The translations under genes were made by a program, and so were the position numbers. Below, piece by piece: positions 15,684 through 24,917 of a DNA stretch of 64,000 nt. Position 1 is the stretch's first letter, and each line of letters opens with the position of its first letter. Origin of the DNA: Knoellia aerolata DSM 18566 (GTDB lineage: Bacteria; Actinomycetota; Actinomycetes; Actinomycetales; Dermatophilaceae); contig NZ_AVPL01000005.1 of assembly GCF_000768695.1 (NCBI RefSeq), forward strand, positions 58,073-122,072, read 5' to 3'. The notes beneath the pieces were generated by a model, which was given only the letters and a program-made list of their open reading frames with translations, was not told the DNA's origin and did not search any database.

Positions 15684-18097
15684 CGACGAGGCAGTTCGGC
15701 CAGCCCGTCCTGCGCCGGGAGGACCCGCGGCTCGTCACCGGCAACGGGCGCTACCTCGACGACCTGGGCCACACGGCATACGAGGCGGCGTTCGTGCGCA
15801 GCCCGCACGCCCACGCGCGGATCACCGACATCGACGTCGAGGGCGCGCTCGACGTCGAGGGCGTCGTCGCGATCTTCACCCACGAGGACCTCGAGGGACC
15901 GGCCGCCGACCGCCTGCCGCTGCTCATCCCGCACCCGAGCATCGAGGCCGGCCGGACCGGGCACGCGCTCGCCAAGGACGACGTCAACCACGTCGGTGAG
16001 GCGATCGCGATGGTCGTCGCGACGAACCGCTACGTCGCCGAGGACGCGGCCCAGCGGATCGTCGTCTCCTACGAGTTCCTGCCGCCCGTCGTCGGCATCG
16101 AGAACGCCCGAGACGGCGCGAACCTCGTCCACGACGACGCCCCCGGCAACGTCGCGGCCCACCTGCTGCAGGAGGTCGGCGACGTCGAGTCCGCGCTGGC
16201 TGCGGCCCCCCACACGCTCACCCTCGACCTCGACATCGAGCGCAGCGCCTGCACGCCCATGGAGGGCAGGGGCGTTCTCGCACAATGGGACTCGGACGAG
16301 CAGCGGCTGCGGCTGCACTCCTCGACCCAGACCTCGACCGGCGTCCGCGCCGCGGTCGCGGCCAAGCTCCAGCTTCCCTTGTCGCAGGTCGAGTGCATCG
16401 CCCCCGACGTGGGTGGCGGCTTCGGCGTCAAGATCATGCACCCGTGGCCCGAGGAGGTCCTCGTCCCGTGGGCCGCCCGGCGCCTCGACCACGACGTCAA
16501 GTGGACCGAGGACCGCCGCGAGCACTTCACCGCCAGCGCCCACGAGCGCGGCCAGGTCCAGCAGGTCACCGTCGGGTTCGACGACGACGGGCGGCTGCTC
16601 GGCCTCGACGTGAGGTTCTGGCACGACAACGGCGCCTACCTCCCCTACGGCGTCATCGTCCCGATCATCACGGCGACCCAGCTGCTCGGGCCCTACAAGC
16701 CGCAGAACTACCGCGTCGAGTTCTGGTCGCTCTACACCAACACCGCCATCGTCACCCCCTACCGCGGCGCCGGCCGCCCGCAGGGCTGCTTCGCGATGGA
16801 GCGGACGATGGACGCGATCGCCGCCGAGCTCGGGCTCGACCGCGCCGAGGTGCGCTCGCGCAACTTCATCCAGCCCGAGGAGATGCCGTTCGACCAGGGG
16901 CTCATGTTCCAGGACGGCCGGCCGCTCAAGTACGACTCGGGCGACTTCCCCGCCTCGCTCGCCAAGCTCAAGGCGCTCGTGGGCTGGGACGACTTCGCGG
17001 CCTACCGGGAGGAAGCCGAGTCGCAGGGACGCAAGGTGGGGCTCGGGATCGGCTGCTACGTCGAGGGCACCGGCGTCGGCCCCTACGAGGGGGGCCACGT
17101 CCACGTCGAGACGAGCGGCCGCGTCAACGTCGCCACCGGCCTGACCACGCAGGGCCAGGGACACCAGACGATCCTCGCGCAGATCGTCGCCGACGAGCTC
17201 GGCGTCTCGATCGACGACGTCCACGTCACCACCGGGGACACGCGGCGGATGCCGTACGCCGTGGGGACGTTCGCGTCGCGCGGCGCCGTCATGAGCGGCA
17301 ACGCCGTCGCCCTCGCGGCCCGGGCCGTGCGCGCCAAGGCCCTGCGGATCGCGGCCGACGCCCTGGAGGTCGCCGAGGAGGACCTGCAGATCGAGGACGG
17401 GACGATCAGCGTCAAGGGCGCGCCGCACGCCTCGATCGCGCTGTCGACGGTGGCCGTCATGTCCAACCCGCTGCGCTACGCCTTCGACGAGTCGGCCAAG
17501 GCCGCGACCCAGTTCGCCGGCACCTTCGACCCTGACAAGCCGCCGGTCGCCGACGACGAGGAGCCCGGGCTCGAGGGCAAGGACTTCTACTCCCCCACCC
17601 AGGCGACGTTCGCCAACGGCATGCACGCCGCCATCGTCGAGACCGACCCGGTGACTGCGGAGATCAAGATCCTGCGCTACTGCGTCATCCACGACTGCGG
17701 CACCGTCGTCAACCCGATGATCGTCGAGGGCCAGGTCCACGGTGGGGTGGCCCAGGGCGTCGGTGGCGCGCTCTACGAGCGGATGGCCTACGACGAGACC
17801 GGGCAGCTGCTCAACGCCTCGTTCATGGACTTCCTCATGCCCTACGCGTCCGAGATCCCGCACATCGAGACCGACCACCTCGAGACGCCCTCGCCCCTGA
17901 ACCCGTTGGGGATCAAGGGTGCCGGCGAGGCCGGGACCATCCCCGTGACCGCCGTCATCGCGTCGGCCATCGAGGACGCCGAGGGCTTCCCGATCCGCTC
18001 GATGCCGATCAGCCCCCACGAGCTGTGGGACCTGCGCCGTGCGCACGCCCACGCGCTCGAGACCGTGAGCCCGACCCCGACCGAGGAGTCCGCATGA
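15680..18097 (+). CDS. Molybdenum hydroxylase large (molybdopterin) subunit, probable uracil/thymine dehydrogenase
   Basis: An 805-residue xanthine oxidase-family catalytic subunit. The loop TPYRGAGRPQG (near residue 362) is the form found in non-CO enzymes; the AYxCSFR loop of true CO dehydrogenase is absent, so CO oxidation is unlikely. The catalytic glutamate is in KGAGEAG (near residue 749). Subunits of this type hydroxylate heterocycles with water as oxygen donor. In Rhodococcus, uracil/thymine dehydrogenase oxidises uracil to barbiturate; a barbiturase gene at 38574-39722 and the uracil-type permease upstream support the same reaction. The substrate call is inference from context. Confidence 0.82.
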   Translation: MTTRQFGQPVLRREDPRLVTGNGRYLDDLGHTAYEAAFVRSPHAHARITDIDVEGALDVEGVVAIFTHEDLEGPAADRLPLLIPHPSIEAGRTGHALAKDDVNHVGEAIAMVVATNRYVAEDAAQRIVVSYEFLPPVVGIENARDGANLVHDDAPGNVAAHLLQEVGDVESALAAAPHTLTLDLDIERSACTPMEGRGVLAQWDSDEQRLRLHSSTQTSTGVRAAVAAKLQLPLSQVECIAPDVGGGFGVKIMHPWPEEVLVPWAARRLDHDVKWTEDRREHFTASAHERGQVQQVTVGFDDDGRLLGLDVRFWHDNGAYLPYGVIVPIITATQLLGPYKPQNYRVEFWSLYTNTAIVTPYRGAGRPQGCFAMERTMDAIAAELGLDRAEVRSRNFIQPEEMPFDQGLMFQDGRPLKYDSGDFPASLAKLKALVGWDDFAAYREEAESQGRKVGLGIGCYVEGTGVGPYEGGHVHVETSGRVNVATGLTTQGQGHQTILAQIVADELGVSIDDVHVTTGDTRRMPYAVGTFASRGAVMSGNAVALAARAVRAKALRIAADALEVAEEDLQIEDGTISVKGAPHASIALSTVAVMSNPLRYAFDESAKAATQFAGTFDPDKPPVADDEEPGLEGKDFYSPTQATFANGMHAAIVETDPVTAEIKILRYCVIHDCGTVVNPMIVEGQVHGGVAQGVGGALYERMAYDETGQLLNASFMDFLMPYASEIPHIETDHLETPSPLNPLGIKGAGEAGTIPVTAVIASAIEDAEGFPIRSMPISPHELWDLRRAHAHALETVSPTPTEESA

Positions 18098-18768
18098 AGA
18101 TCTCCGGCAGCGCCCAGATGGCCGCCACCCCCGACCAGGTGTGGGCGGCGGTCCACGACCCGGCCGTGCTCGCCCGCTGCATCCCCGGGTGCCAGTCGCT
18201 GCGCGAGCTGTCGACCGGGCGCTACGCCATGACGGTGATGGCGGGGGTCGCGGCGATCAAGGGCTCGTATGCCGGCGAGGTCGCCATCCACGACGTCACC
18301 GAGCCGACCGCGTTCACGATGAAGGCCGAGGGCGCGGGTGCTCCCGGCACGATCGCGACGACGGTCGAGGTCGCCCTGGCGCCGGGCGAGTCCGGCGGCA
18401 CGTCGATCAGCTACGAGGCCGACGCGATCGTCGGGGGCGCGATCGGGGGCGTCGGCCAGCGGATGCTCGCCGGGGTGGCCCGCAAGATGGCCGGCCAGAT
18501 GTTCACCGCGCTCGACCGCGACATCGCCGGCGAGCGCCCGGCCGAGGCCCTGCCCGCTGCGGTGGGCGCCGGCGTCGGCGTCGCGGCTGGTGCTGTCCCG
18601 GCGGCCGGTGGCGGCCAGGCGACGTATGCCGGGTCGGCAGGCCCGGGGGGTCTGCCGGGCTCGCTGGTGGGAGGATCGAGCAAGGACTTCGGCTTCGGGG
18701 TCCTCGTCGGCGGGGCGCTCACCCTCGTCGGTGTCGTACTGGGCTGGGCGATCGGAGGACGACGCTGA
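18094..18768 (+). CDS. CoxG-like SRPBCC-domain protein with C-terminal membrane anchor
   Basis: A 224-residue protein. Residues 1-150 are an SRPBCC/START-like lipid-binding domain with the CoxG opening (MKISGSAQMAATPDQVWAA). A low-complexity glycine/alanine linker leads to a single membrane helix at the C-terminus (about residues 200-220). CoxG anchors CO dehydrogenase to the membrane and helps connect it to quinones; here the same role is likely for the uracil-oxidising enzyme, linking it to respiration rather than NAD+. It overlaps its neighbours by four and three bases, as expected for an operon member. Confidence 0.82.
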   Translation: MKISGSAQMAATPDQVWAAVHDPAVLARCIPGCQSLRELSTGRYAMTVMAGVAAIKGSYAGEVAIHDVTEPTAFTMKAEGAGAPGTIATTVEVALAPGESGGTSISYEADAIVGGAIGGVGQRMLAGVARKMAGQMFTALDRDIAGERPAEALPAAVGAGVGVAAGAVPAAGGGQATYAGSAGPGGLPGSLVGGSSKDFGFGVLVGGALTLVGVVLGWAIGGRR

Positions 18769-19700
18769 TGCGTGCATTCACTGCAGCTGCCATCCAGGTG
18801 GCTCCCGTGCGGGGCCCCCTCACCCCGCAGGTGGTCGAGGCCAACATCGCGCGCTGCGTCGACTTCGTGCGCCGCTGCGTCGCCGAGACCGGCGCCGAGC
18901 TCGTCGTGCTCCCCGAGTCGGCCACCACGGGGTTCACGCCCGACTGCCCCGTCGAGGAGCTGTGGGACCTGGTCAGCGAGCTGCCCGGCGCCATGACCGA
19001 GCCGTTCCAGGCGGTGGCCCGCGAGCTGGGTGTCGTCCTCTGCGTCGGCACCTACGAGCGCGGCCCGCAGCGCGGGATCGTCTACAACGCGTCCGTGCTC
19101 ATCGACACCGACGGCACGCTGCTCGGGGTCTACCGCAAGACGCACCCGTTCTGCACCGAGGCCGTCTCGGGCGGGGGCTGGGTCACCCCGGGCGACACCG
19201 TCACCGTCAGCGACACCGCCCTCGGGCGGATCGGCATGATCATCTGCTTCGACGGCGACTACCCGGAGCTCTCCCGGATCCAGGCGGTGCAGGGCGCCGA
19301 GGTCATCTGCCGCCCGTCCGCGCTGCTCCGCTCGGCCGACATCTGGGAGCTGACCTCACGCGCCCGGGCCTACGACAACCACGTGTTCGTCATCGGCGCC
19401 AACGCGACCGGCATCGACCCGGCCGGGGTCATCTACTTCGGCAACAGCCACATCGTCACGCCCAACGCGACGATCGTCGCCAAGGCCGCCTCGCACGAGG
19501 GCTGGGTGTCGGCGCGGCTCGACCCCGAGACCGCGCTCGCGTCGCTCACGCCCGGCTCCAACATCCAGCAGGGCTTCGACCACCTGCGCGACCGCAACCT
19601 CGACCTCATCCGGGGCCACCGCGAGGAGCTCGAGGCGGCGGCCAAGACGTCGTTCCCCCACGGCGGCCCCCGGCCCGACCACGTGCCCGAGGGCGACTGA
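18768..19700 (+). CDS. Nitrilase-superfamily amidohydrolase (carbon-nitrogen hydrolase)
   Basis: A 310-residue amidase with the complete Glu-Lys-Cys triad: E50 (LPESATTG), K124 (YRKTHPF) and C160 (IICFDGDYPE). The ATG at 18768 overlaps the coxG-like stop (TGATG). Members of this superfamily cleave amides and N-carbamoyl compounds. As the last gene of the uracil operon it could act as ureidomalonase (3-oxo-3-ureidopropanoate to malonate and urea) or remove ammonia from malonamate if the FdrA complex takes the carbamoyl group first. The sequence alone cannot separate these. Confidence 0.8.
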   Translation: MRAFTAAAIQVAPVRGPLTPQVVEANIARCVDFVRRCVAETGAELVVLPESATTGFTPDCPVEELWDLVSELPGAMTEPFQAVARELGVVLCVGTYERGPQRGIVYNASVLIDTDGTLLGVYRKTHPFCTEAVSGGGWVTPGDTVTVSDTALGRIGMIICFDGDYPELSRIQAVQGAEVICRPSALLRSADIWELTSRARAYDNHVFVIGANATGIDPAGVIYFGNSHIVTPNATIVAKAASHEGWVSARLDPETALASLTPGSNIQQGFDHLRDRNLDLIRGHREELEAAAKTSFPHGGPRPDHVPEGD

Positions 19701-19972
19701 CCCTCCCGTCACCCGGGTGCCCTGTCGTTCTCGCAGCGGCATGGCGCCGTGGCGGCATGCCCGGGCGAGATCGACGTGCGGCTGCGGGAGGGACCCGACC
19801 TGGCGTGCTGGCCACCGCCCCCCGGCCCCACCCGCCTCCCCTTTTCCGGGGGCGGCGGGAAACGGTTCCCGGGCGAGGCCGGGCTCATTGGCGGGTTGTG
19901 AGGCGGTTCAGACGATCCGTTGGCAGAGATTGACAACGAGACCGGACGGCATACCGGGCTTGAATTTCCCCC
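19701..19972 (+). promoter_or_regulatory. Spacer with hyuA promoter candidate
   Basis: This 272-base stretch holds no convincing gene. A TTGACA at 19930-19935 is followed after 16-17 bases by TACCGG, about 15 bases upstream of the hyuA ATG region, and is the best promoter candidate. The octamer CGGCATAC (19947-19954) overlaps it. It marks hyuAB as a separate transcription unit from the uracil operon. Confidence 0.45.
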
Positions 19973-22093
19973 ATGGCGCAGCGACGGATCAGGATCGGTA
20001 TCGACACGGGCGGGACGTTCACGGACGTCGTGGCCTTCGACGAGGACAGCGGTGAGCTGGTCACGACGAAGACCCCCAGCACGCCCAGCAACCCGGCGGA
20101 CGGCTTCATCAACGGCATCGACAAGGTGCTGGGTCTCATGGAGGCGAGCGGCGAGGACATCACCGCGGTCTGCCACGGGACCACCGTCGCCACGAACAAG
20201 CTCCTCGAGGGCAAGGTGGAGCGGCTCGGGTTCATCACGACCGAGGGCTACGAGTTCATGCTCGAGATCGCCCGTCAGGCCGTGCCCGACGGCTACGGCA
20301 ACTCCTACTTCTGGGTCAAGCCGCCACGCATCGTTCCCGCGGAGGCGGTGCGCACCGTCGGTGGGCGCGTCGACTTCGAGGGCAACGAGATCCGCCCGTT
20401 CGACGAGGAGAGCGCCGTCGCGGCGGCACGCTGGTTCAAGGACCACGGCATCACGACGATCGGGGTCTGCTTCCTGCACTCGTATGCCGCGGACGACCAC
20501 GAGCTGCGGATGCGCGAGATCCTGCGCCGCGAGCACCCCGAGGCGATCGTCTCGATCTCGAGCGAGGTGCTGCGCGAGTACCGCGAGTACGAGCGCTCGA
20601 TGACCACGCTCGTCGACGCCGCGGTCAAGCCCAACGTCAGCCGCTACGTGAGCAACATCCACAGCCGCCTCGAGGGCTTCACCGGCGGCAGCGGACGCGA
20701 GATCCCCTTCTACATCATGAAGTCCAACGGCGGCGTCCTCTCCGCCGACGAGGTCGTCCACCAGCCCATCACGACCGTCCTGTCCGGGCCCGCCGCCGGT
20801 GCGCTGGGCGCGGCCCTCATCGCGCAGAAGGCCGGCTTCGACAAGGTCCTCACCTGCGACGGTGGCGGCACCTCGACCGACGTCTCCGTCGTCCTCGACG
20901 GTGAGCCGACGCTCACCACCGAGGGCACCGTGGGCGCCTACCCGAGCAAGATCCCGATGATCGACGTCGTCACCGTCGGCGCCGGCGGCGGCTCCATCGC
21001 CTGGGTCTCCCCCGAGGGCGCGCTCAAGGTCGGGCCGCACTCCGCGGGCGCCGACCCCGGGCCGCTCTGCTACGGCAAGGGCGGCACCGCCCCGACCATC
21101 ACCGACGCCCACGTCACCCTCGGGCGCATCCCCCCGCACCTGCTCGGCGGCGAGATCCCGCTCGACGTCGACGCGGCCCGTACCGGCATCGAGGAGCTCG
21201 CCGGTCGGCTCGGCCTCGACTTCGAGCGCTGCGCCACCGGCATCCTCGAGATCTCGGCGTGGAACCAGGCCAACGCCCTGCGCCAGGTGAGCGTCAAGCG
21301 GGGACTCGACGTGCGCGACTTCATGCTCACGACGTTCGGCGGCTCCGGCTCGCTGCTCGCCTGCCGCCTCGTCGACATCCTCGACCTCGCCGGCGTCGTC
21401 GTCCCGCAGAACCCCGGCAACGTCAGCGCCTTCGGCCTGCTCACCGTCGACGTCAAGAACGACTACGTCCAGACGCAGGTGGCCAAGCAGACCGCGCTCG
21501 ACCACGCGGCCATCGAGAAGACGTTCAGCCACCTCACGGCGCGGGCGGCCGCCGCCCTCGACAAGGAGGGCTTCTCGCCGGAGGAGCACCAGTTCACGCG
21601 CACCGTCGACCTGCGCTACTTCGGGCAGGCCTACGAGGTGCGGGTCACCGCGCCGACCGACCGACCCGTCGACGCCGCCTACGCGGCCCAGGTCGGGTCG
21701 GGCTTCCACGACGAGCACCGTCAGCTCTACGGCTACGACTTCCGCGACGACCCGCGCCAGCAGGTCGAGTGGGTCAACCTGCGCGTCACCGGCGTCGGCC
21801 CGATCACCCGCCCCCAGCTGCGCGAGCTCGCCGCCGCCGCTGACGGTGGCTCGGTCGAGGACCGCGCCCGCCGCTCGACCCGCGAGGTCTGCTTCGACGC
21901 CGAGGACGGCTACGTCGAGACCGGCGTCTGGTGGCGGGCCGACCTCGCCGCCGGCGACACCATCGAGGGGCCGGCGATCATCGAGGAGTTCGGCTCGACG
22001 GTCCCGGTCCACCCGGGCTTCACCGTGGTGGTCGACGCCTACGGCAACCTCGTCATCACCAAGACCACGACCACGACGAAGGACGCGCGATGA
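19973..22093 (+). CDS. hyuA: Hydantoinase/oxoprolinase family, HyuA-like subunit
   Basis: A 706-residue protein of the N-methylhydantoinase A/acetone carboxylase beta group. The N-terminal ATP-binding motif GIDTGGTFTDVV is intact, and a second phosphate motif CDGGGTSTDVSVV lies near residue 300. These enzymes open cyclic amides with ATP together with HyuB. It ends in a four-base overlap with hyuB. Context suggests a cyclic ureide or hydantoin linked to nucleobase catabolism, but 5-oxoproline or N-methylhydantoin are equally possible. Confidence 0.88.
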   Translation: MAQRRIRIGIDTGGTFTDVVAFDEDSGELVTTKTPSTPSNPADGFINGIDKVLGLMEASGEDITAVCHGTTVATNKLLEGKVERLGFITTEGYEFMLEIARQAVPDGYGNSYFWVKPPRIVPAEAVRTVGGRVDFEGNEIRPFDEESAVAAARWFKDHGITTIGVCFLHSYAADDHELRMREILRREHPEAIVSISSEVLREYREYERSMTTLVDAAVKPNVSRYVSNIHSRLEGFTGGSGREIPFYIMKSNGGVLSADEVVHQPITTVLSGPAAGALGAALIAQKAGFDKVLTCDGGGTSTDVSVVLDGEPTLTTEGTVGAYPSKIPMIDVVTVGAGGGSIAWVSPEGALKVGPHSAGADPGPLCYGKGGTAPTITDAHVTLGRIPPHLLGGEIPLDVDAARTGIEELAGRLGLDFERCATGILEISAWNQANALRQVSVKRGLDVRDFMLTTFGGSGSLLACRLVDILDLAGVVVPQNPGNVSAFGLLTVDVKNDYVQTQVAKQTALDHAAIEKTFSHLTARAAAALDKEGFSPEEHQFTRTVDLRYFGQAYEVRVTAPTDRPVDAAYAAQVGSGFHDEHRQLYGYDFRDDPRQQVEWVNLRVTGVGPITRPQLRELAAAADGGSVEDRARRSTREVCFDAEDGYVETGVWWRADLAAGDTIEGPAIIEEFGSTVPVHPGFTVVVDAYGNLVITKTTTTTKDAR

Positions 22094-24024
22094 ACACGGC
22101 AGGCCTGCCCACGGCATACGAGCACGGCAAGCGCCTCACCGCTGCCGACAGCAGCGTCGACCCCATCCTCGTCGAGATCGTCCAGGGCACCCTGGCGAGC
22201 GTCGAGATGGAGGTCGAGACCGCGATCGCGCGCACGTCCCGCTCCCCCATGATCCGCGACGCGCACGACTTCCGCGCCGGGATCCACGACCGCCAGCTGC
22301 GCAAGCTCACCGGCCGGTCCTACAGCGCGCTCGTGCACCCCATCGCACGCGACTTCCCGCTGTCGGAGATGAACGAGGGCGACGTCTTCTTCCACAACGA
22401 CGTCTACGAGTCCGAGGGCGGCATCGGCCACCTCCCGGACCTCTGCGTCACCGTCCCCGTCTTCCACGAGGGCGAGGTCGTCGCGTTCGTGCAGGCCTTC
22501 GGGCACCACGACGACATCGGCGGCGCCGTGCCCGGCTCGATGCCGAGCAACGCGACGAGCGTGCACGAGGAGGGGCTGTCGGTCCCGCCGATCAAGCTCT
22601 GGGACGCCGGCGTGCCCAACAAGGCCGCGCTGCGGATCATGACCCGCAACTCGCGCATGCCCGACAGCCTCGCCGCCGACCTCGACGCCGAGTGCTCGGC
22701 CTGCCTCATGGGTGCCCGCCGCCTCGCGGACCTCTTCGCCCGCTACGGCCGCGACAGCGTCGAGACCGCGTTCGACGCCATCCTCGACACGACCACCGAG
22801 ACCTACCGCCGCGAGATCCTCAGCAAGATCCCCGCGGGCAGCTACGTCTGGGAGGACTACGCCGAGCACGACGGCATCGACGAGCCCCGGCTGCACACCC
22901 AGCGGATCACGCTCACCAAGGTCGACGACGCCCCCGCCGACCCCGAGACCAACTTCCCGGGCGGGCCGCGGCTCATCGTCGACTTCACCGGCACCGCGCC
23001 GCAGGCGAAGGGACCGATCAACCACTGCGGCGACTACGTCGGCGGCAACTTCCTCAAGAAGTGGCTGGCGCCGATCCTGCGCAACCTCGCCGACACCCCC
23101 GAGCGGATGGCCGAGCTCGACGTCAACGAGGGCATCGTGCCGCTCATCGAGATGCGCTTCCCCGAGAAGGGCACGCTCCTCACGCCGATCTACCCGGCGC
23201 CGACCAACGCCCGCACCTTCGTCATCCTCCGCCTGCTCGGCGTCCTCTCGGGCGTCGTGGCGAAGGCCGTCGACGGCCAGATGCCGGCCGACCAGGAGAC
23301 GATCCGCTACACGGGCGTCTACGGCAAGGACCGCGACGGCAACGACTACCTCATGCGCGAGGTGCTCGGCGGCGGCTCCGGCGGGCGCTACTACGCCGAC
23401 GGCGAGGACACCATCCACGTCGTGCCGGACTCCCGCAACCTGCCGACCGAGTTCACCGAGTCGCGCTTCCCGTTCATCGTCGAGCGGCTCGGCCTGGCCG
23501 TCGACTCCGGCGGCGCCGGCCGCTACCGCGGCGGCCTCGGCTACGAGAAGCACATCCGGATGCTCAACGACGCGAACTTCATGTCCATCGCCGACCGCTC
23601 GATCCTCGCCTGCTGGGGCGTCAAGGGCGGCAAGGCCGGCCAGTCGTTCAGCGTCACCGTGGACGTCGGCGGCCCCGAGGAGCGCGACGTCGACGCCCTC
23701 GCCGACGCCGAGCCCGTCAAGGCCGGTCAGGTCATCCGCATCCGCACCACCGGCGGCGGCGGCTGGGGCGACCCGCTCGAGCGGCCCCTCGACGAGGTCG
23801 AGCGCGACCTGCGCTGGGGCAAGGTCTCCTTCGAGGGTGCGCGGACGGCATACGGCGTCGTGGCGACCGGCGACAAGGACGACGTGAGCATCGACGCCGA
23901 GGCGAGCGAGGCACTGCGCGCCCAGCTGCGCGACGACCGCGAGGAGCAGCCGTTCTTCGACCGTGGACCGGGGTACGCCCGCCTCGCCGACGGCGCCGCC
24001 GCGAGTGAGTACGACTGGGTGTGA
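22090..24024 (+). CDS. hyuB: Hydantoinase/oxoprolinase family, HyuB-like subunit
   Basis: A 644-residue partner of HyuA. It shows HyuB features: a conserved ARTSRSPMIRDAHDF segment near residue 50, HNDVYESEGGIGHLPD near residue 100 and a glycine-rich C-terminal RTTGGGGWGDPLERP. It has no membrane segments. The ATGA overlap with hyuA implies a 1:1 complex. The natural substrate cannot be read from sequence. Confidence 0.88.
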   Translation: MNTAGLPTAYEHGKRLTAADSSVDPILVEIVQGTLASVEMEVETAIARTSRSPMIRDAHDFRAGIHDRQLRKLTGRSYSALVHPIARDFPLSEMNEGDVFFHNDVYESEGGIGHLPDLCVTVPVFHEGEVVAFVQAFGHHDDIGGAVPGSMPSNATSVHEEGLSVPPIKLWDAGVPNKAALRIMTRNSRMPDSLAADLDAECSACLMGARRLADLFARYGRDSVETAFDAILDTTTETYRREILSKIPAGSYVWEDYAEHDGIDEPRLHTQRITLTKVDDAPADPETNFPGGPRLIVDFTGTAPQAKGPINHCGDYVGGNFLKKWLAPILRNLADTPERMAELDVNEGIVPLIEMRFPEKGTLLTPIYPAPTNARTFVILRLLGVLSGVVAKAVDGQMPADQETIRYTGVYGKDRDGNDYLMREVLGGGSGGRYYADGEDTIHVVPDSRNLPTEFTESRFPFIVERLGLAVDSGGAGRYRGGLGYEKHIRMLNDANFMSIADRSILACWGVKGGKAGQSFSVTVDVGGPEERDVDALADAEPVKAGQVIRIRTTGGGGWGDPLERPLDEVERDLRWGKVSFEGARTAYGVVATGDKDDVSIDAEASEALRAQLRDDREEQPFFDRGPGYARLADGAAASEYDWV

Positions 24025-24859
24025 CCCCGTCCTGAGCGAGGTCCTCGTCATGGGCGCGGCCGGCAAGACCGGCCGCGCCGTGACGCGCGCCCTCGTGGCT
24101 CGCGGGGTTCGCGTGCGCGCTGCGGTCCGAGCGGGGTCACGTGGTGTCCCGGATGCCGGCCCGTCGGTGCGCGTGGTCACGCTCGACCTCACGACCGGGG
24201 ACGGTCTGGCCGAGGCGATGGCCGGGGTCGACGGGGTGTACCACCTCGCCCCGAACGTCCACCCCGACGAGGTGGCGATGGCCCGTCGGGTCGCGCACTC
24301 CGCTGCGGCACAGGGGGTTTCGCGTTTCGTCTTCCACTCCGTGCTGCACCCCGACGACGCGTCGATGCCGCACCACCGGCGCAAGGCCGAGGCCGAGCGG
24401 GCGATCCGCGCGCGACTCGACTCGGTCACCGTCCTGCGCCCGGCGGCATACGCGCAGAACCTGGTTCCCGCGGCCCGGGCCGGACTGATCGAGGTCCCCC
24501 ACTCCGTGGACGCGCCCTTCACCAACGTCGACCTCGACGACGTCGCGGAGGTCGCGGCCATGGTCCTCACCGAGGAGGGGCACGGGGGCGAGACGTACGA
24601 GCTCGCCGGCCCGGAGCGGCTGTCCGTGCGTGAGATGGCCGAGACCGCCGCCTCGGTCCTCGGACACCCGGTCGAGGCGGTCGCGATCCCGGTGCAGGAG
24701 TGGGTCACCGGCCCCGGTGCGACCCTTCCGGAGCAGGCCCGTGACGACCTCGTCGCGATGTTCGAGAGCTACGACCGGCAGGGACTCGTCGGCGACCCGA
24801 GCAGCCTCCGGCGACTCCTGGGCCGGGAGCCGCGCTCCTGGCGGGACGTCCTGGCCTGA
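24005..24859 (+). CDS. NmrA-like NAD(P)-binding protein
   Basis: About 284 residues of an atypical short-chain dehydrogenase of the NmrA/NAD(P)H-binding group. The nucleotide motif MGAAGKTGRAVTR follows a beta strand (EVLV), which requires a start upstream of ATG 24050; GTG 24005 is the only common start codon that keeps the strand and it overlaps the hyuB end by 20 bases. NmrA-like proteins act as redox sensors or as quinone/ketone reductases. No substrate is indicated; it probably belongs to the hyuAB transcript. Confidence 0.72.
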   Translation: MSTTGCDPVLSEVLVMGAAGKTGRAVTRALVARGVRVRAAVRAGSRGVPDAGPSVRVVTLDLTTGDGLAEAMAGVDGVYHLAPNVHPDEVAMARRVAHSAAAQGVSRFVFHSVLHPDDASMPHHRRKAEAERAIRARLDSVTVLRPAAYAQNLVPAARAGLIEVPHSVDAPFTNVDLDDVAEVAAMVLTEEGHGGETYELAGPERLSVREMAETAASVLGHPVEAVAIPVQEWVTGPGATLPEQARDDLVAMFESYDRQGLVGDPSSLRRLLGREPRSWRDVLA

Positions 24860-24879
24860 CTGCGGACACGGGCGCCAAG

Positions 24880-24910
24880 TGCTGTCACACGACCCCACGT
24901 GCTGACAGCA
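24880..24910 (+). repeat. Inverted repeat just before the guanine deaminase gene
   Basis: Arms TGCTGTCA (24880-24887) and TGACAGCA (24903-24910) with a 15-base spacer, ending seven bases before the deaminase ATG. It may be an operator or a hairpin that hides the ribosome site. Confidence 0.45.
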
Positions 24911-24917
24911 TGAGGAC

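Noticed and set aside
14290..18097. Xanthine dehydrogenase of purine breakdown
   Set aside because: Guanine deaminase nearby would supply xanthine, but the subunits are of the Cox-like type and no urate-pathway gene is present; barbiturase and uracil-type permease argue for uracil. Not fully excluded.
14290..18768. Aerobic CO dehydrogenase (coxMSL-coxG)
   Set aside because: Gene order is similar, but the large subunit has TPYRGAGRPQG instead of the AYxCSFR loop of CO dehydrogenase, and the context is pyrimidine transport and barbiturase.
19701..19972. Short open frames between the amidase and hyuA
   Set aside because: They lack ribosome sites and family likeness and are made of low-complexity Pro/Arg/Gly; the stretch is better read as promoter DNA.
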